Source: Rhyzopertha dominica
Taxonomy: Eukaryota; Arthropoda; Insecta; Coleoptera; Bostrichidae
Length of the DNA: 64,000 nucleotides
NCBI GenBank assembly: GCA_025024175.1
Contig: QCXZ01000041.1
Coordinates: 46,123,786 to 46,187,785, forward strand
Reading direction: 5' to 3'
The translations under genes were made by a program, and so were the position numbers. Below are positions 11,374 to 25,800 of the stretch, piece after piece; position 1 is the stretch's first letter; each line of letters begins with the position of its first letter. The notes under the pieces are model-generated. The model searched no databases. It was not told the origin of the DNA and saw nothing but the letters and a program-made list of their open reading frames with translations.

Positions 11374-13010
11374 ATAATAATAATAATAATGTTTATTAAT
11401 CCCGACAGACATATTTGTCTATATAGAGCACAAAAATACAAATGTACAAAATCAGAAAAAAATACAATCATATTATACATGCCTGAGTGTACACCAATAA
11501 ATCTTATAAACTAAGCAAACAATTCTAGCAACTTTTGCTTCACTGAACTCGTTGAAAAGTTTTAATAAAAAATAGCAAAGTTACTGTTGGACATAACATA
11601 ATTACATAACTTAAATGCTATTATCATGGCGCAATTTTCGTCTACTCTCAAGAGAGACTTCATTAACAACATTTAATAGCGCGCTCTGATCACAATGTCT
11701 TGTAGGGTAAACATCAAACATTTTAAAGTAGAGATACTTGGAAAACATTCTTAAAATATTGTCCAACAAATCAATATATTGCTGCTGGTAAGGACTCCAA
11801 ATTACACTGCAGTAACTAACTAAGGCATAAAACAATAACTTTATAGCAAAAATGTTATTGAATTCAGAAATATTTCGCATAATAAACCCCAGAATCTTAA
11901 GTGCAGCAGCCGCAACATTTTCAATGTGAACAAAAGACAACTTACAGTCAACGATAATACCTAAGTCTCTAATTTCAACACATCTGGAAAGTATATTCCC
12001 TGAGATGTTGTAGAAAAATTTAATGCGTACATTTTTTCTGCCTAAGGTCACTATTTTGCACTTATTAATGTTTAATTCAGTTTGTTCGTAACACCATCTA
12101 TTTAAATTGTCAATATCCTGCTGAAGAAGCAAGCAGTCCGAATAAGGACCTATAGCCTTCAGTATTTTTAAGTCATCGGTATACATATAAACATTACATT
12201 TAAGCGATTTCACTACATCGTTGAAAAATATTACGAATAATTGTGGGCCCAGGATCGAACCCTGAACCACTCCACTAGTCGCATGAAGTGTTAGATCTGA
12301 AACCACCATGCTCAACAAATTGCCGCCTATCCACCAAAAGAGACTTAACAGCAGAGACAAACCCATCGCAAAAGCCAAAATTTCGCAGTTTATTCAATAG
12401 AAAGCAGTGATTAAACGATCAAAAGCCTTTTTCAGATCAGTATACACGACGTCGACCTGTAAACGTTCATCAAGAGATTTAGATACAATATGTGTAAACT
12501 CGCAGATTAGAAGTCGCTGATTTTTCCTTAACAAATCCAGGCTGTTCCGGTGCTATATAGGGCTCAATATGTGGATAAATAACTTGAGACAAGACCAACA
12601 CAAATAACTTAGCGAAATTGACCATAAGAGCAATAAGGTCTATAATTGAAAACATTCGCTTTATCACCGTTTTTAAAAACTGGAAATATTCGTGACGTTT
12701 TCCATACATCGGGAAAAGTTGCTTTTTTTCAAAATTAGATTGAAAATGTGACATAAAGGCAACATTAAACACTTGATACAATCAACCACAAAGAAGGCCG
12801 GAACATCATCAGGACCTGAAACAAAATTACATTTAATGTTTTTAACAGCTTTCAAAATGTCATTCTCATCTATATTAAACATGTGTAAAGTAAGATAATT
12901 GCCACTATTAGTAGATTGATGGACTTCGTTGGCATCATCTCCATAGCTACGCACATACGGGACTATTTCATTCTCCTGCTTGTTAAGATTTTCCATGTTG
13001 GTTATGGTTT
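11374..13010 (-). mobile_element. 5'-truncated non-LTR retrotransposon (LINE), reverse transcriptase relic
   Basis: Minus-strand frames read in order. First comes an SGPDDVPAFFV block with CHIFNLILK (frame 12996-12673), then PYIAPEQPGFVKEKSATSNL (12781-12479). Then comes a long frame (12378-11611) with SGVVQGSILGPQLF, the catalytic YTDDLKI (usual form YADD or FADD) and C-terminal LGIIVD, YCSVIWSPY and RRKLRHD blocks. These are the standard palm and thumb blocks of jockey/CR1-like LINE reverse transcriptases. At least two frame changes separate the pieces. The 3' end on this strand runs into an (ATT)n-type microsatellite tail at 11374-11391, as many CR1/jockey relatives have. The endonuclease and ORF1 are missing, so the copy is dead and 5'-truncated near 13010. 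The exact clade is not certain. Confidence 0.85.
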
Positions 13011-15366
13011 TTGGAGAGCTTCATCTAGTACGATGGTAAAAATAGGGGGGGATATTGGACATCCGTTTTATGCCCATGTTTTTCTGTTTCGTTAGTGTGG
13101 TTTGACAGAACCACTGCACTGTAGTATTTTCGTGAAGGCAAGCTTTTATTATCATGTTGCTTAATTAGTGAGGGTTTCAGCGTGACGCATTTGGGTAGGA
13201 AAGTCGTACTGTAGGTATATCATAGTTTTCTGATTATTGGCATGCAAACCAGGGGTCGTATTTATTTCCACAGCACACCATGATCTCCTGGTTCAACATC
13301 CCTTAATTATATCGTTTGAAGGTATGTAAAGGAGCAGTTCAGAGTACCCCTGTGACCATAAAATATGATTTGAAGAAAAGGTTACGAAGGGTTTTCTATG
13401 TTTTGGATTATGAAGCAATTTGCCATCTATATGTTTCAGCGTTCTAAAAAAAACTGAACGGTGTAATTCCAAACGGAACATTTTTGAGCATTTAATTTAG
13501 CCCTTAATCCTTTTTGTATGTTTTGTGGTTTTGTAATTACTGTAGGTCTTTTCATTGCTTTTTTTTCGTGTTTTTTTTTGTTATTACTCTATAAATACCT
13601 ATAAAGCAAACAGGAATTAATGTAATGTGATCTCTGAAATCCGCAGCGCCATAACTTGAACGTAACATACGAAATACCCAGATTTTCTCTGCGCTCCGAC
13701 CTCAGATGTCCCACGACAAGAAAGGGATCGCCGGAACAAAATAATCCAGACACTCAGTTATCCTGGCACTTGTCCAGACGGTCGGGAAAAACTGACCGTC
13801 TGTACATTGTACAAATTGCGGTCGTAACGACGTAATAAGCATTTCTTGTCTCCGCCACGCCAGACGATATGTCACGACATTTGCCTAATGTAGCGCCCCC
13901 GCGAAAAAATACCAAATCCCACTCCTGACGTTTTACTCTCGATGAACGATGAAGACAAAGAGCATTATTCGGGGAGTTGCAATAGAATCGCGCGGGGTTG
14001 ATGTGACAACGGACGCATTACTGTATAAATGGCAGTCATTTTTTCCTCAACACGCGTAAATGATATGGGCGGAGGGTGTTACGAAATCCGATGGTGTGAA
14101 GTCGCAGCACTCGAGAACAATAAGCGGGCAGGAAAGGAAACAACGAGGTAATTTAATCATGCAGGTGTACCAAGCCACGAGGTGGAGTCGCTTAAAACAA
14201 TAGTTGCGGCGGAGCAAATGGCTTTTCTGTTGCAATTTCAGCAGCTGTATCCTTGAGGTAACTGAAGCTAGATTGGAAGAATGTATGCAACATGTAGCAC
14301 AAATTGTCGTGCAACTTAAGGTTTTGTAAACTGCAGTAAACACGTAATCACTTGTTAGAGATTTAGAGAATCTCAAGACCTTCTTTAAGTACCAGGCCCT
14401 CTTCGTTTTAAATTGTATTTTATTGCATTTTTCAAAATATGTTCAGTCTCTTAATTTGACCAAAAGCGAATTTTTCCTAATTGCTATTATTAGGGTAACA
14501 TTTCTCGTGGAAATTTCGTAAAATTTATGTCTTCTAGTGGAGTAATCCTCAAAACAAACTTTACCTTATATACTTGCCAAAAATGCTGTTACGTAGAGAT
14601 AAAGTGACCTATCATTTATAATCGCAATGATGTACTTATTTGACAATGCAGTATTTAAGGATAAACTTAATAAGTCTAAGATTTAAATTATAAACGTATT
14701 AATTTGAGTATGTAGGAACACTTGGTATTTTTTTAAAGTAGGTGAAGCCTTTTAAAAAATAACTATATGATATAGATACCAAACGTGAATGAACCGTAGT
14801 TTTTAATTCCCTTCATATTTTATTCAAAAGAAATGTCTAAATGTTTATCAAAGTTAACGTCCACCTTTAAGTATATATCCTGTAACATGTGTATGGTTTT
14901 CCCACTGTTTTTATTTTTAATTGTAACAAGAGTTACAGTCATTCGTTCATTCGACATCTTCGCTTTAATTTCATATTGGCCGGGAAAACAATATCTTATC
15001 ACATTCTTCGGCGTATCACTGCCCCGCCAATAACTGGTGTGATTCGTTTCCGTAAATTTGCTACCTTGACCATTCTTTCGCAGCTCTTCGCCGAGTACGG
15101 CCGTAGCCGGATTAATTGCTACTTTTTCTCCATCGAGCTATCGCTGAAGAGATTCATTTTGTGCTGGTTTAAATTTGATTCTTCAATTATCGGGAATTTC
15201 GCCCTTCCTTATCTTTAAGGGGACGTAAACTTATGTACGTATTGGTAGCTAAAATAGAAAGAACGCCACCACGCGGCGTAATCGTTAACTAATCCTAAAA
15301 GAGCCCATGCTTATTTGCAAGTGTGAGCTATAACGTTGTAGCGGCGCAATTTTTTGATTAAAATAT
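13011..15366. other. no gene recognised
   Basis: No domain-bearing frame. About 13640-14100 is GC-richer than its surroundings, with several TGACG-type motifs, and could be regulatory. A short minus-strand frame at 14047-14376 has no recognisable domain. Confidence 0.4.
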
Positions 15367-15393
15367 TATATAAAATATTGTTTTTTTTTGCAG
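15367..15393 (+). promoter_or_regulatory. TATA/initiator or 3' splice site before the THAP frame
   Basis: TATATAAAA (15367-15375) is followed by a T run and CAG at 15391-15393. This can be read as a TATA box with an initiator 24 bp downstream, or as a 3' splice site with a good pyrimidine tract. The sequence does not decide between them; the THAP ATG follows at 15420. Confidence 0.35.
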
Positions 15394-15419
15394 TTTTCCT
15401 ATATTTTACTAGACAAGAC

Positions 15420-15711
15420 ATGCACAACGTAAATAACCTAGAAAAACGCGGATGTAAGTGTAGAGTTACCTGTTGTGTGTATGGCTGTGACAGCCGAGGA
15501 TCAAGAAACAGGAAACTTAGATTTCATTTTTTTCCCAAGAATGCCAGAAAAGTACTGTTTGAAAAGAAAGGAGGTGAAATGGAATTAATAGACATTAGAA
15601 GATTAGGATTGCCTGGATTCTTAAACTTAAGATTAGCAAAAGTGTCAAAGTTTATGAAAGTATGTTCTCTACATTTTAAACTTGAAGCAGAAATCTTTTC
15701 CAAGTACTTAA
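15420..15711 (+). CDS. THAP-domain protein, exon 1 (putative)
   Basis: The frame from ATG 15420 encodes about 97 residues to the proposed donor. It contains CCVYGC (C-x4-C zinc ligands), FHFFPKN (the F-x-FPK signature) and VCSLHF (C-x2-H ligands with the following Phe), the order of a THAP DNA-binding domain. The Trp usually found in the middle is not seen, so binding may be impaired. A donor A|GTATAA at 15711/15712 would leave phase 1. This matches the next exon, which opens with two bases completing a codon. Without splicing the frame stops at 15725. The gene could be host-derived or the remnant of a THAP transposase; it lies on the same strand as the Sprint-like gene, within its presumed upstream region. 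Confidence 0.55.
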
Positions 15712-15824
15712 GTATAACAGGATGACATACTGTAACTTTATTTGATCATATATATACTAGCTGTAAAATGTATAACATTAATGGAATCATAAGTACTAAA
15801 CTGTTTGTACTGTTTTTTGTTTAG

Positions 15825-16126
15825 ATTCTGAACGAAAGAGACGAGTGTTAAAAAAACTGCTGTACCAAGTTGCAATCTACTTCGTACAATATCAGAAAGG
15901 AAGTTAAATGAAACTAACATAAATTTAGCAGTTCGCAGAAATCTGAAAATGACATCTCTCTCAAATACAAAATCACCGAAGCTTTGTTCAATAAACAAGA
16001 TATATGTTCTATGCGGATACGACACTAGGGATATGCCGTACCATACAATATTCTTACGAGTATGTACCGGTACTTTTCTCTCTGATACCGGCTATTTTGT
16101 ACAGGCATTTTTGAAAACAGTACAAT
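15825..16126 (+). CDS. THAP-domain protein, exon 2 (putative)
   Basis: A pyrimidine tract ending TTTGTTTAG (15824) precedes an open frame that starts SERKRRVLKK and continues TAVPSCNLL. The pattern of a basic stretch followed by L-K-x-x-AVP-S-x-N-L just after the zinc finger is common in insect THAP proteins, which supports joining it to the frame at 15420-15711. The frame stays open to the stop at 16124-16126. It crosses the left end of a possible hAT-like element at 16026, so the true end of the gene may be lost or replaced by transposon sequence. Confidence 0.45.
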
Positions 16127-16845
16127 AAAATACCACCAATTTTTAACCAGTATTGGATTGTTTGCTGTTTTCTTGTATCGTTATACACTCTTGTATATTA
16201 AAATTAACAAAAAGTAAATAGCAAATAGTAATATATATATAATATCAAATCATTTCTTTAACATTGTCCTCTGGCTTCTAATGGCGAGGCGAGACGAAAT
16301 TCTAGGTGGGAAAATTTTATTTCATCATTAAACCTGCTTGTAAATTATTGCTAATAAGTGTAATAAACAGTCTGATCTTTTTCTTCCTCCAGTAAGGCAT
16401 TTCTATACATGCATTTAAATGGAATATTAAAGGTGTGTAAGTAATAGATAATTTTCATTACTTATTCAGAGAATGGATGGTTATAAAAAGTGGTATTTTT
16501 TGCTATAAGGTATTTTAAAGAATCATTATCTAAATGGGTAACAAATTCATTCAGGTACATTACTTAAAAAAAATATCATTAACTTGATTAATCTTACACA
16601 TTTTTACTATTTCCAGTATTCGCATTAACCAGCTTTCAAATATTATGTGCAGATGCGGATTGCGGAACATAAGCAGGTAGAATGCAGGACAGTCCGGCAA
16701 AATCCACGTCTAATAAGTTGCCCTGGATCCTGGGTACATTGTGTAATGGTACTTTTGTATGCAGTATTGCACCGTACCGATATTTTTTTAATCGGTGCAA
16801 TACGGTAAAAGGTACCAGTATTTTATTATGTACCGAACATCCCTA
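16026..16845. mobile_element. possible hAT-like non-autonomous element
   Basis: The left end TAGGGATATGCCGTACC and the right end, in reverse complement TAGGGATGTTCGGTAC, are imperfect terminal inverted repeats. Several GGTACC-like subterminal motifs lie near both ends, as in hAT elements. The flanking octamers (TACGACAC and TACACTAT) do not form a clean duplication. The interior has no transposase frame. Confidence 0.4.
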
Positions 16846-19800
16846 TACACTATATACGGCCGGGCATGTGCTCTTTTACAAATCAGCTGATGGCGCGGCG
16901 GCAGCGCCCCCATCGGTCGGTTTAGTTGCCAATAAAGTAATATTTCATTTTAAAACTTATAAATTTGTCGTAACTTGTGAGATCTGAGCAAAGCATTACG
17001 AAGGTTATTCGGGACACCGGTGTCACCCTTATATAAGATACCGTTGGATGTTACCTACTAACTTGTGATATATTTAAGCATTGTCTGAATAATATTATTC
17101 AGACAACGATTTAAGCCTATTATTCACTCAATTCTTTCAAGCTGGTTTTGTTTTTTACGGTATTTGGTTTCTAAATCTTTCAGGTATAGAAGATTCAATG
17201 GCGCTCTTTAAAATAACAATTTTATCTATATACATACTTACAAAAAATAACACTAAATAAAATGGCCCCACTACAGTCCACTGAGCGAAGTCGGATAACA
17301 ACAGGGTGTTATAACCCGCTGTGACGTCATACGGTGCGATAGAGAGAGCCTGAACGTGCGAAGTGGCATACCGGTATCAATGTATCTTCTAACTTCTTCA
17401 ACAGCTTGATTGGCAAATTGTTACTCATCCATTTACTTATTACAAGCTTCAAATTGTAATGTACGCAAGCTTCCATTGGTAACGTTTCTTAATACAAAAT
17501 GTATTATAATTTTCTCAATAAAATAGATTGCAGGTAACCTATTATTCTTAGCTGCACAAAATACACTGTAATCCCAAGAACAAGAAAATTTGTCTGTCTA
17601 ATTATTGCATGGAGATTATCGACTAACAAAAAAATGCCGAACAAACAATTTTTCCAAACAATGCTCGTCACAACTACGGATAATTACACCAACGACAACG
17701 AATAAACGATTCTGTTTTTGCCGGGTAACTCAAGTTCTCACGGATTGGCGATAGGTGTTAAAGTATAATATTTGAATAAGTCAGCTAAAATGTAACACAA
17801 TTTCCTGTTTAGTAAGTAAACGTTAGGTTTTAAGTAATAAAACTACACTGAGTTTATCGTCATAACTATAAACAATTTAAATACTTATGTACTACCACAT
17901 ATTTATTAGTTTGTCTACTCTAAGCGACTTTAAATTTCGTCAAATCTAAAGTAAAACAACGAAGCCAACTTAATTAAAAAAAAATGAGCACCTAACCGCA
18001 TGATCATTATGTGTTGCACTCTGAATACAACGACAAAAAAACAAAAAATGTAACCATATCCTTGTAAGCTGCTGCTGTAAGTTGCCGCCATCTACCAGTG
18101 ACTGCCATCCATATTCTTGCTAAAGAGGGCCGGCCATCTTTGTAGCATGACAAATGATCGTTATCCTTAAGTAGAGTTATCCGTAGTCACAACACATATC
18201 TACCATTTAAGTTATACCTGAAGTAGCGTTAGCGGCACGTAAAAAATGAATGTCTTCAAAACAATAAAACTTACAAAGACGTGGTTCTCATATAGAATTT
18301 TCAACACTGCTAGCTCATATTTTTTATAATCCGATGAATGTTTTATTATTTATGGATAATTCAAATTGATAAACTTTCAACTTTGATAAACTTTTCTAAT
18401 GGAATGATATATTTTCTATTGCATTTGCAATATAGACGTTACTAGAGAATATTTATACTATTGAAGGTGGATTCCAAATCAGCCTAGTATACGCGATGTT
18501 TCATTTAAATTGTGGAAGCTGACATCTACGTTTGATATAACCAGAATAGCTCGAAATTTGAATGCATTGTAAATTTCAGTTCTAACAAGGCCTTTCAGGA
18601 TTTGTTTTTACTTCAATTGTTGAAGGAATCTGCTTCAAACTTTATATCATATCTAGGTCATCCCATACATTAAATTCTGCATTCTACATGACATATTATT
18701 CAGTGAACAATCCACATGTCTGCTTGTTATTTTCATGTCCGTGTTTTCCTGGCTATTTTAACCGTGCTAGCCGGTCTTCAGATGTGCCGGAAAACACGAA
18801 CATTCTTCGACGCTTTAGTAAGTCGTATTCCCGTGCCAGGTGTCATAAAGAGGCTGAGCCATTCTGTATCCATGAATCGCACGTAATCCATGTGCCGGAA
18901 AATTGTCAGAGCAGATGTTACACCACATCTCGTCCTTACTTTACGGTTGCGTTAATATGCCGCGATGGCGGCGGCCTTTTTGATTTTAAATCTGTGGCAG
19001 AGGTTTGTGTGGCGCGCTAAAATAAGATCTCCGTTTTAAATTTTCGTTTAATTATGGCTTGTCATTTTAGTTTTGAAAAATGACACTGCAGCGTAATATG
19101 GTTAAATTCTTCAGAAATTCCTGGTTCGTAATAGCAGATGAGTTGACTTCTTCTTATCCGGCATAATTAGCATTTATACTATTTACCCTGAACAAGTTTT
19201 GCTAGCTCAACCTTCACCACATCTTTTTCTCATATTGCAAACTCATATTCTCCAAAATGAAGGCTGTTTTTATCACCGAAATGCCTGCTCTACACGCAAT
19301 GTCTACGTTTTTTCGTTTGCTTCGGAGTCTATATCTTAGAATTTTTTACTGGAATAACTTTTATTGAATCTTGGCATATAATAGTTCTGTTTTAAATAAC
19401 TGACGGTGACTGAATTGATGATTCGTAGTAGCAACATAAGAAATTTGTCAGCAACCGATAACTATGATTGTTTGAAATACTTACTAATAGATTATATCAT
19501 TTTCTATAAAACATAACACTTGCAACTTAAATTGTTTATGAAGTCCCATAAGTCCAATCACAATCGACGATTTCATCAGCAATGCTCAACCAAAATGCAG
19601 ATTGACATAGAAACTTTCTTAATGTACCTTCAGTAAGGATGATATTAGCTCAAAACAAACTAAGCCTTAATGACAAAACGAAACTTTAAAGCAGTTTTGC
19701 TTGAAAATCACAAAATCGTTACACAGCCATTTGATGAGTCGTTATTTTATAAAGAAAAACAAATAAAAGTTTAGAATCTTATTATATGAAGGTACCCAAA

Positions 19801-22800
19801 CTTGATTTCGTGGCGAAACGAATGCAGCTGAAAACCAAGCCATCAGAACTTGGTGTAGTTATTTTTTATATATTCAGGAGATTATTCCTCTGTTTTCTTG
19901 TTTCAGATGTATATTTACGTATTAATAAAAACCTTATTGGTCGATTTCATTTGAATAACTTTCCTTAATGTCTTGAACTGAACAGGTTAGGAGATATTGG
20001 TGTAATATCAGAATAATATGTTACCCCAACTTTTGACTTATATACAGTTTGGGTATTCCATGAATTGTTGTTCTTTTTTAGTATCAAAGACGTGAATAAA
20101 GCAAGTGCAAAAGATAAAATTGATTGTTTTGTTTTACCCTTTTTACATTAAACGTTCTTAAGCTTGTTTTCTAATGATTAGTTACTATGCAGAAATCAAT
20201 CTATGAAGACTACATTAAAGTGTTTTGAAATAAATTATACAAAATTCAGTGATTTATAACATGAAAATATTTTTATAAAAATGGCGGATTTCCAGTTATA
20301 TTGGAAATCGATACTAACTTGGTTATTTTAAGTGAAATATACTGTTTATTATTGCATTTTCAATTTCGCACTGAAAATAAATGCCAGTTTCTTTATATTA
20401 CACCTGGGCTAAATAGCATTATTCCTCAGTTATTTCACATTTTGTGCAAAATTTGACGTTGAAAATCTCCGAAACGAAAGCACTGAGATGCAGTTTCCTG
20501 CTTTTATCAGATGTTACACGCGAACGTTCTTCTGAAATTTATTAAAACTAATGGATGCCAACAACTAATTAAACATGAATAGCACACTTTTCTTAATGGA
20601 TCACTTTTTTTCCCGCATCATCAATTGCTGCTTAAGATTTTTTCTGCTGATATAAGATGATGGTGTCTGCTATGAACGAGTTTTGAGAAATTTGTGTTTT
20701 TCTTTTAAATTCCAACTAATTATGTTTCTTCATGTTTTAATAGAGTTTTTTAAGTATTCTCATCCTGGCGAATTCTTCTTTCGATCCTTCCTTCCAATTT
20801 CAGTCCAGGATCGCTAATGAACAACAAACGACAACAATAAAATTATATTTCAGCAACAAGGCAAAAGAAAATTTGCCAAACTTCACTCACAGATAACGCG
20901 ATAACACGTAATTATTTGAAATTAGAAAAAAACGCAAATTTCCCAAAACTGCTCAAAATCATATCAGCAGAAAGTAAATGCACCAAAAGTATGATGTTAC
21001 ATCAAAGAAAAAGTTGATTATTGTTGTTTGAATTAGTAATTACTGGCTTACATAACTTTTATGAAAAAGAAAAATGTATCCGTTCCTTTCAAAAACGAAT
21101 TGCGGAAGTTGCACCTCCTTCAGTGCTTTTGTTTCGTCAAAAAGCTCAAACATACTGAAACAATTATCTTAGTTTACTCTCGTATTCTAATAAACGTTTT
21201 AGCTGAAGATAGAGATTAATGCAACTCTTTAAGCGCCACGGAATTAACTCAATTTGTCTCCCCCGGCAGTATAAGGGCATGGACCTCCGCCGTAAAACAG
21301 GAATTCACGAGACTGGTAATTAGCCGTTTCGGATCTTAATTCCTGTAGACACCCCTGCGACGCACATAATTAAGCGTGATTATGTAGAATTTCCCCGTGC
21401 GTCACGTGGAAATTGAGACATTTAACGTTGCGTTGAATCATCTCCTAACGGGATGTGTATATGGTGGGCACCTCGTAAAATTGAAGCGTTTTGGCAGTTA
21501 TACTGTGTTTAATGTGTTGTAGAAGTAATAATTCTTTTTCGAAATTCTGGTTCATTGAGAAAGACGTAACCTAGGTTTGTATAGTTTTTATGACACCATT
21601 GCTGATATAATATTATTTTAAAGCATCGCAGTAGCTCGTTTTTTTTAAGAAGATGCGATTCGACCCGAGAGGACGTGTTTTTGAGCGCTATGAAATGACT
21701 GCCTAAGACCTGTGTTTGTTTTAATTTGTGACTAAAAAAGACTACAATCGGCACACATTAATTAAAAGTGAATGGTGATTGGATGTACGTTTGTGATGTG
21801 TGTCGTTTACCAAGTCTTTCGAGGATAAAAAAACAACTTCGCAAAAAGGCGGCGCTTGGTTGTTATTTAGAAAACAAAATCAATAAGCTACGAAATTCTA
21901 GTTAAAAGCAATTTGTTATAAAGTTTGTATTTATAGGAAAAAAAACCGATTATTCCATTCTTTTAATGAACCCTGTATACACACTGCCCATTGTTTGCTT
22001 CAAATTATACGTGCATCATGTTTCCGTGTACTCATTGTTTCCATTGACTACTTTTTACATTTTATGTTATCCAAGCGCTCGGGGCATAGCTACTAAATTC
22101 AACGTACGCCGGAAGCTAGCGTATTGAAACAGGGGGGAAGCATTCCAGCTTATCCAATTCAAACCTCCGATTGTTTGACATGAGGCGATTAGTATGCAGT
22201 TTTTGCTTCCGTTTTGCACTGCGCAATCTATTTTTATTTGCTTTCGGGTGAAATTCGAGCAACGCACAATAAGTTAATTAAAATGTACGAGTCGTGTTAC
22301 GCCTCGTTAAAAATTCTAAAGTCCCATTGCGTTCGCTGTTTGTGTACCAATGCAGTTTAACCGCGTTTAAGTCTAATTTTGCTAGTAGTCGAAAACAATG
22401 CCGTCTGTTTTGGATAGAATTTTTAAAGAAAATAATTTAACATTTGCGATCATTTGGTGTTTTTCATTATGTAGACTGAACGGTGATTCCTTTTATTTTA
22501 ACCCACCTTCTCTATTTTTGCAGTATATTTCATTTGAAGAACGTGGATGCCTTTCTACTCATTAGAAAGAGTTTTAGTAGCTTTTAAAAAGCTAGTCATA
22601 TTTTTAACGAAAAGAGAAAATGTGATCCTTTTAGTGACTGGAATTCTTCATTTTACAATCTGCTGTTAACATTAAAACGGCGATACCCCATTAGCTGTTT
22701 TAAGATCATTTCGTGTAGCCATATTTGGACTTTAGGTGTTAGTCTAATGTCTCTATACCTTATTGGACTCTCTCGTTCTTAAATTACGTCTTCTCCAATA

Positions 22801-25800
22801 GAGTTCCACATTGCGTCGACCTTATTTAAGTTGATATTTTATGCTTGAAGATCATTACTTTGCTTGCATGGAACTGGTATATACCTGTTGGTGTTGACAT
22901 TTATGAAACTAAGGTAACAATATTGATTAAGTATTCTGTATACCGCTTCCAGGTTTCAAGACACTGCGCAGTGGTCAAGTACAACTATACTTGTCCAAAC
23001 TATGAGTAGAAAAATTTTAAGTGCTGGGAGACTATTAAAGAGTTAGCATATTTAGTGATTGTTGGTCTCAAAATTGTTAACCTTCGTATATACGAAAAGA
23101 TGGAGTACTGATCCTTCAGATTTAGAATTAATGATTACAATGAAGAATGGATTAAATGACATTTTCAGTAAACCGCCACCTGTCGTACTTAATTTATATA
23201 GTTCGCGAGAAAAACCCATAAAAGTATTTTATTCTTCTCTTTTGATATGATCATGCCGATGGTTTTTGATCAATACAAACTTTGGTTCTTACGGTTGCTA
23301 TGTAGTTTAATAAACTCGTCAGCATTGTCGTTGTATTAACAAATATTTACCACCATAAAATTATATTGGTTTAATGAAAAAGAGCAAATGGAAATCCTAG
23401 TGATTGGATTCGGTAATTAAGGGTTTTTCTTATAATTTAGTTGATAAGACCCGTACGAAACATTCACGTTAATCAATTTGTCCAGTGACATAGCTAAGCG
23501 GGTGCTAAGAATGATGTAGAATCCCCATAAATACAGAGGGATCATATTTAAATATAGATGCGAGAGTACGTAAAACAAGTTTTCGATATTGACAATTATG
23601 CGAATGGAAAAACACTTTTTTTGCAAATGATTAACAAATTCTTTTAGCTTTTACTCGTGCAATTAATTTTCTATTTGTGTTTGACTGCAAAATATGGCAC
23701 CCAGTTAAACATTTCTGCTCTAAAAGAAGCCAATGAAAGTAGAAAATGTAAAGGACTGTTGCTCAAAAAAAAAGACAAGGATGAGCCTTTCGAGGATGTA
23801 GCGATAATGGACGAATATGCCCAGGTCACAGATGGAAATTTCAAAATGTAATATATATTAGCTCTACAATAATTCAGAACAAGGTGGCGAAAATGTTTCT
23901 TCAAATGTAGTGGATAGAATAAAAAAAATCCGTAGTTTTTGCCGAAACAGAATTTGTTATGCGCACACTAGCTAGATCTTGAGGAAAATGTAGCCTGCGT
24001 GAAGATTTCTTGAAATTTCATCCCATTAGTGCAGTCACGGGATTAAGATTATCAAAAGCAGCAATGTTGGTACTCCAGCAGTGCATTTATAATGGTAGAT
24101 AGGCAAATATCGTCAAGAAATATCCCGAGGCATTGTAAACTTTTTATGCGTCTAGTTGGCATAATTTGTGCCTGTGTAGTGCTTCTAACATCTTCATAAC
24201 TAACGTATGTCATAACACTTTTGGAAACAAAAATTTCATATTGCTTTTTGGGTATTAAAAATAAAGAAATCGACTTACCATTAGATATGGAGAACCTAAC
24301 GAGCACAGTAAATTTAAATTTAACAAAGTATCTCAAAATGTCTAACAAGCTAGAATTGCGAAAATATACAAATATTTGCAGTTTGGTTGGCTAAATGCAG
24401 AACGTGACATTGTCGCCATTTATAGAAACCAAAATATTTCTAAAATAAAATTTACCGCGTCATAAGCAATCCAAGGAAGGTTTGACATGCATAAATCTTC
24501 CCTTACAGTTTTAAATCATACAAAATTTCGTCAAAAAGATTTAACCAAAGTTTTCACGTATCCCGTATAAAAATGAAGAGGGGAATTGTTTAGAAAGCAA
24601 TAAAAGTGTCCAAATTACAGGGCTGCGCAGTTAGAGCAATTCCAAAATGTTGCGGACATTTAAGACTAGAAAATTATTTTACTTGTCAATTAGGTAGCTT
24701 GGAATCAAGCTGATTATTTAGAACGTATGTGCTTTGTCTCACTGAATTTATCAGATAACTCTGACGATCTTTTCGACCTAAACTATAGTTAGCAAGCCAA
24801 AATCCAATAGTTTGAACAAAAACGATATTTACCGACTAAAATGCATGCAATGTGATATTATATGTGTATAAAGGACAATCAGTTAGAGTTATTAAAAGTA
24901 GAATTAAAGAACATACTGCATAAAAAATAATCATTGCTTAGAAGCTTAGATGAAAAGTACATCAGAGTCTTTAATTGCGAAAGAAAAGGTAAAAAAGTAA
25001 ACCTTTTAGAATTTGCAGAAATGAGAAAAGTTCAACATCCCACATCCAGTACGTACGACATTGATGTTGCCGAAATGATGAAGTAGGCATTCAAAACTCA
25101 GGGAGGTAAACCAAATTTCGCATATCTGAGTTTGGTATTACGCTTTTGTCTTTTTGATAATGGCCGTTTCTAAACAATGAGCTTGTTTCCACGCTACCTA
25201 ATTGTTCAGAATGTTTAACAATGAATGCTCCTTTGAAACCATTCAACATATTTTATTTGTCTATTTCCTAAATAAATGGAAGTGATGACTAATTATAATG
25301 GTTTCACTGGTTTTGATTGTGATGACTTTTATACAGACAACATTCAGGACATGTGGACTAATGATTGAAATATAGGAAAAAGTAAAATTTAAGGACAAGC
25401 TTGTTAGGGCAACAAAATGTCCCCTGCGTACCAACAGAGGATAACCCCCAGAACGAAGCTCATCCTATAGAAGAATTTTTGGTTTAAGGTGGTGGGTGAG
25501 AAGTCCAAACTGATGGAGAACTGCTTCAGCCCACCTACCGCCGAAACGGTGATGATAGGCATTCGTGCCAAATTGGGTATTATCACTATTTTTGAAAATT
25601 ACGTAAAATGAATCTTGAAGGGCATATATATCGTACGCCATGCTAAGAAAAACAAAAAATATATTTGTAGGTAGAGAATTTCAGGTCTGAAATTCGAATC
25701 TTAGGAGTCACCGCCAAAACGCTTCTATGCAAGGTTATTCAANTCGTGACGTTAAGTGTCATGTAAACGTTACCGAGGAGCGTGCTGTTTAATGGTGTAG

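Noticed and set aside
17281..17345. A third ribozyme-like or exon-like GC-rich segment around CACTGAGCGAAGTCGG
   Set aside because: It has no CUGANGA/GAAA pairing layout, no open frame of note and no splice sites.
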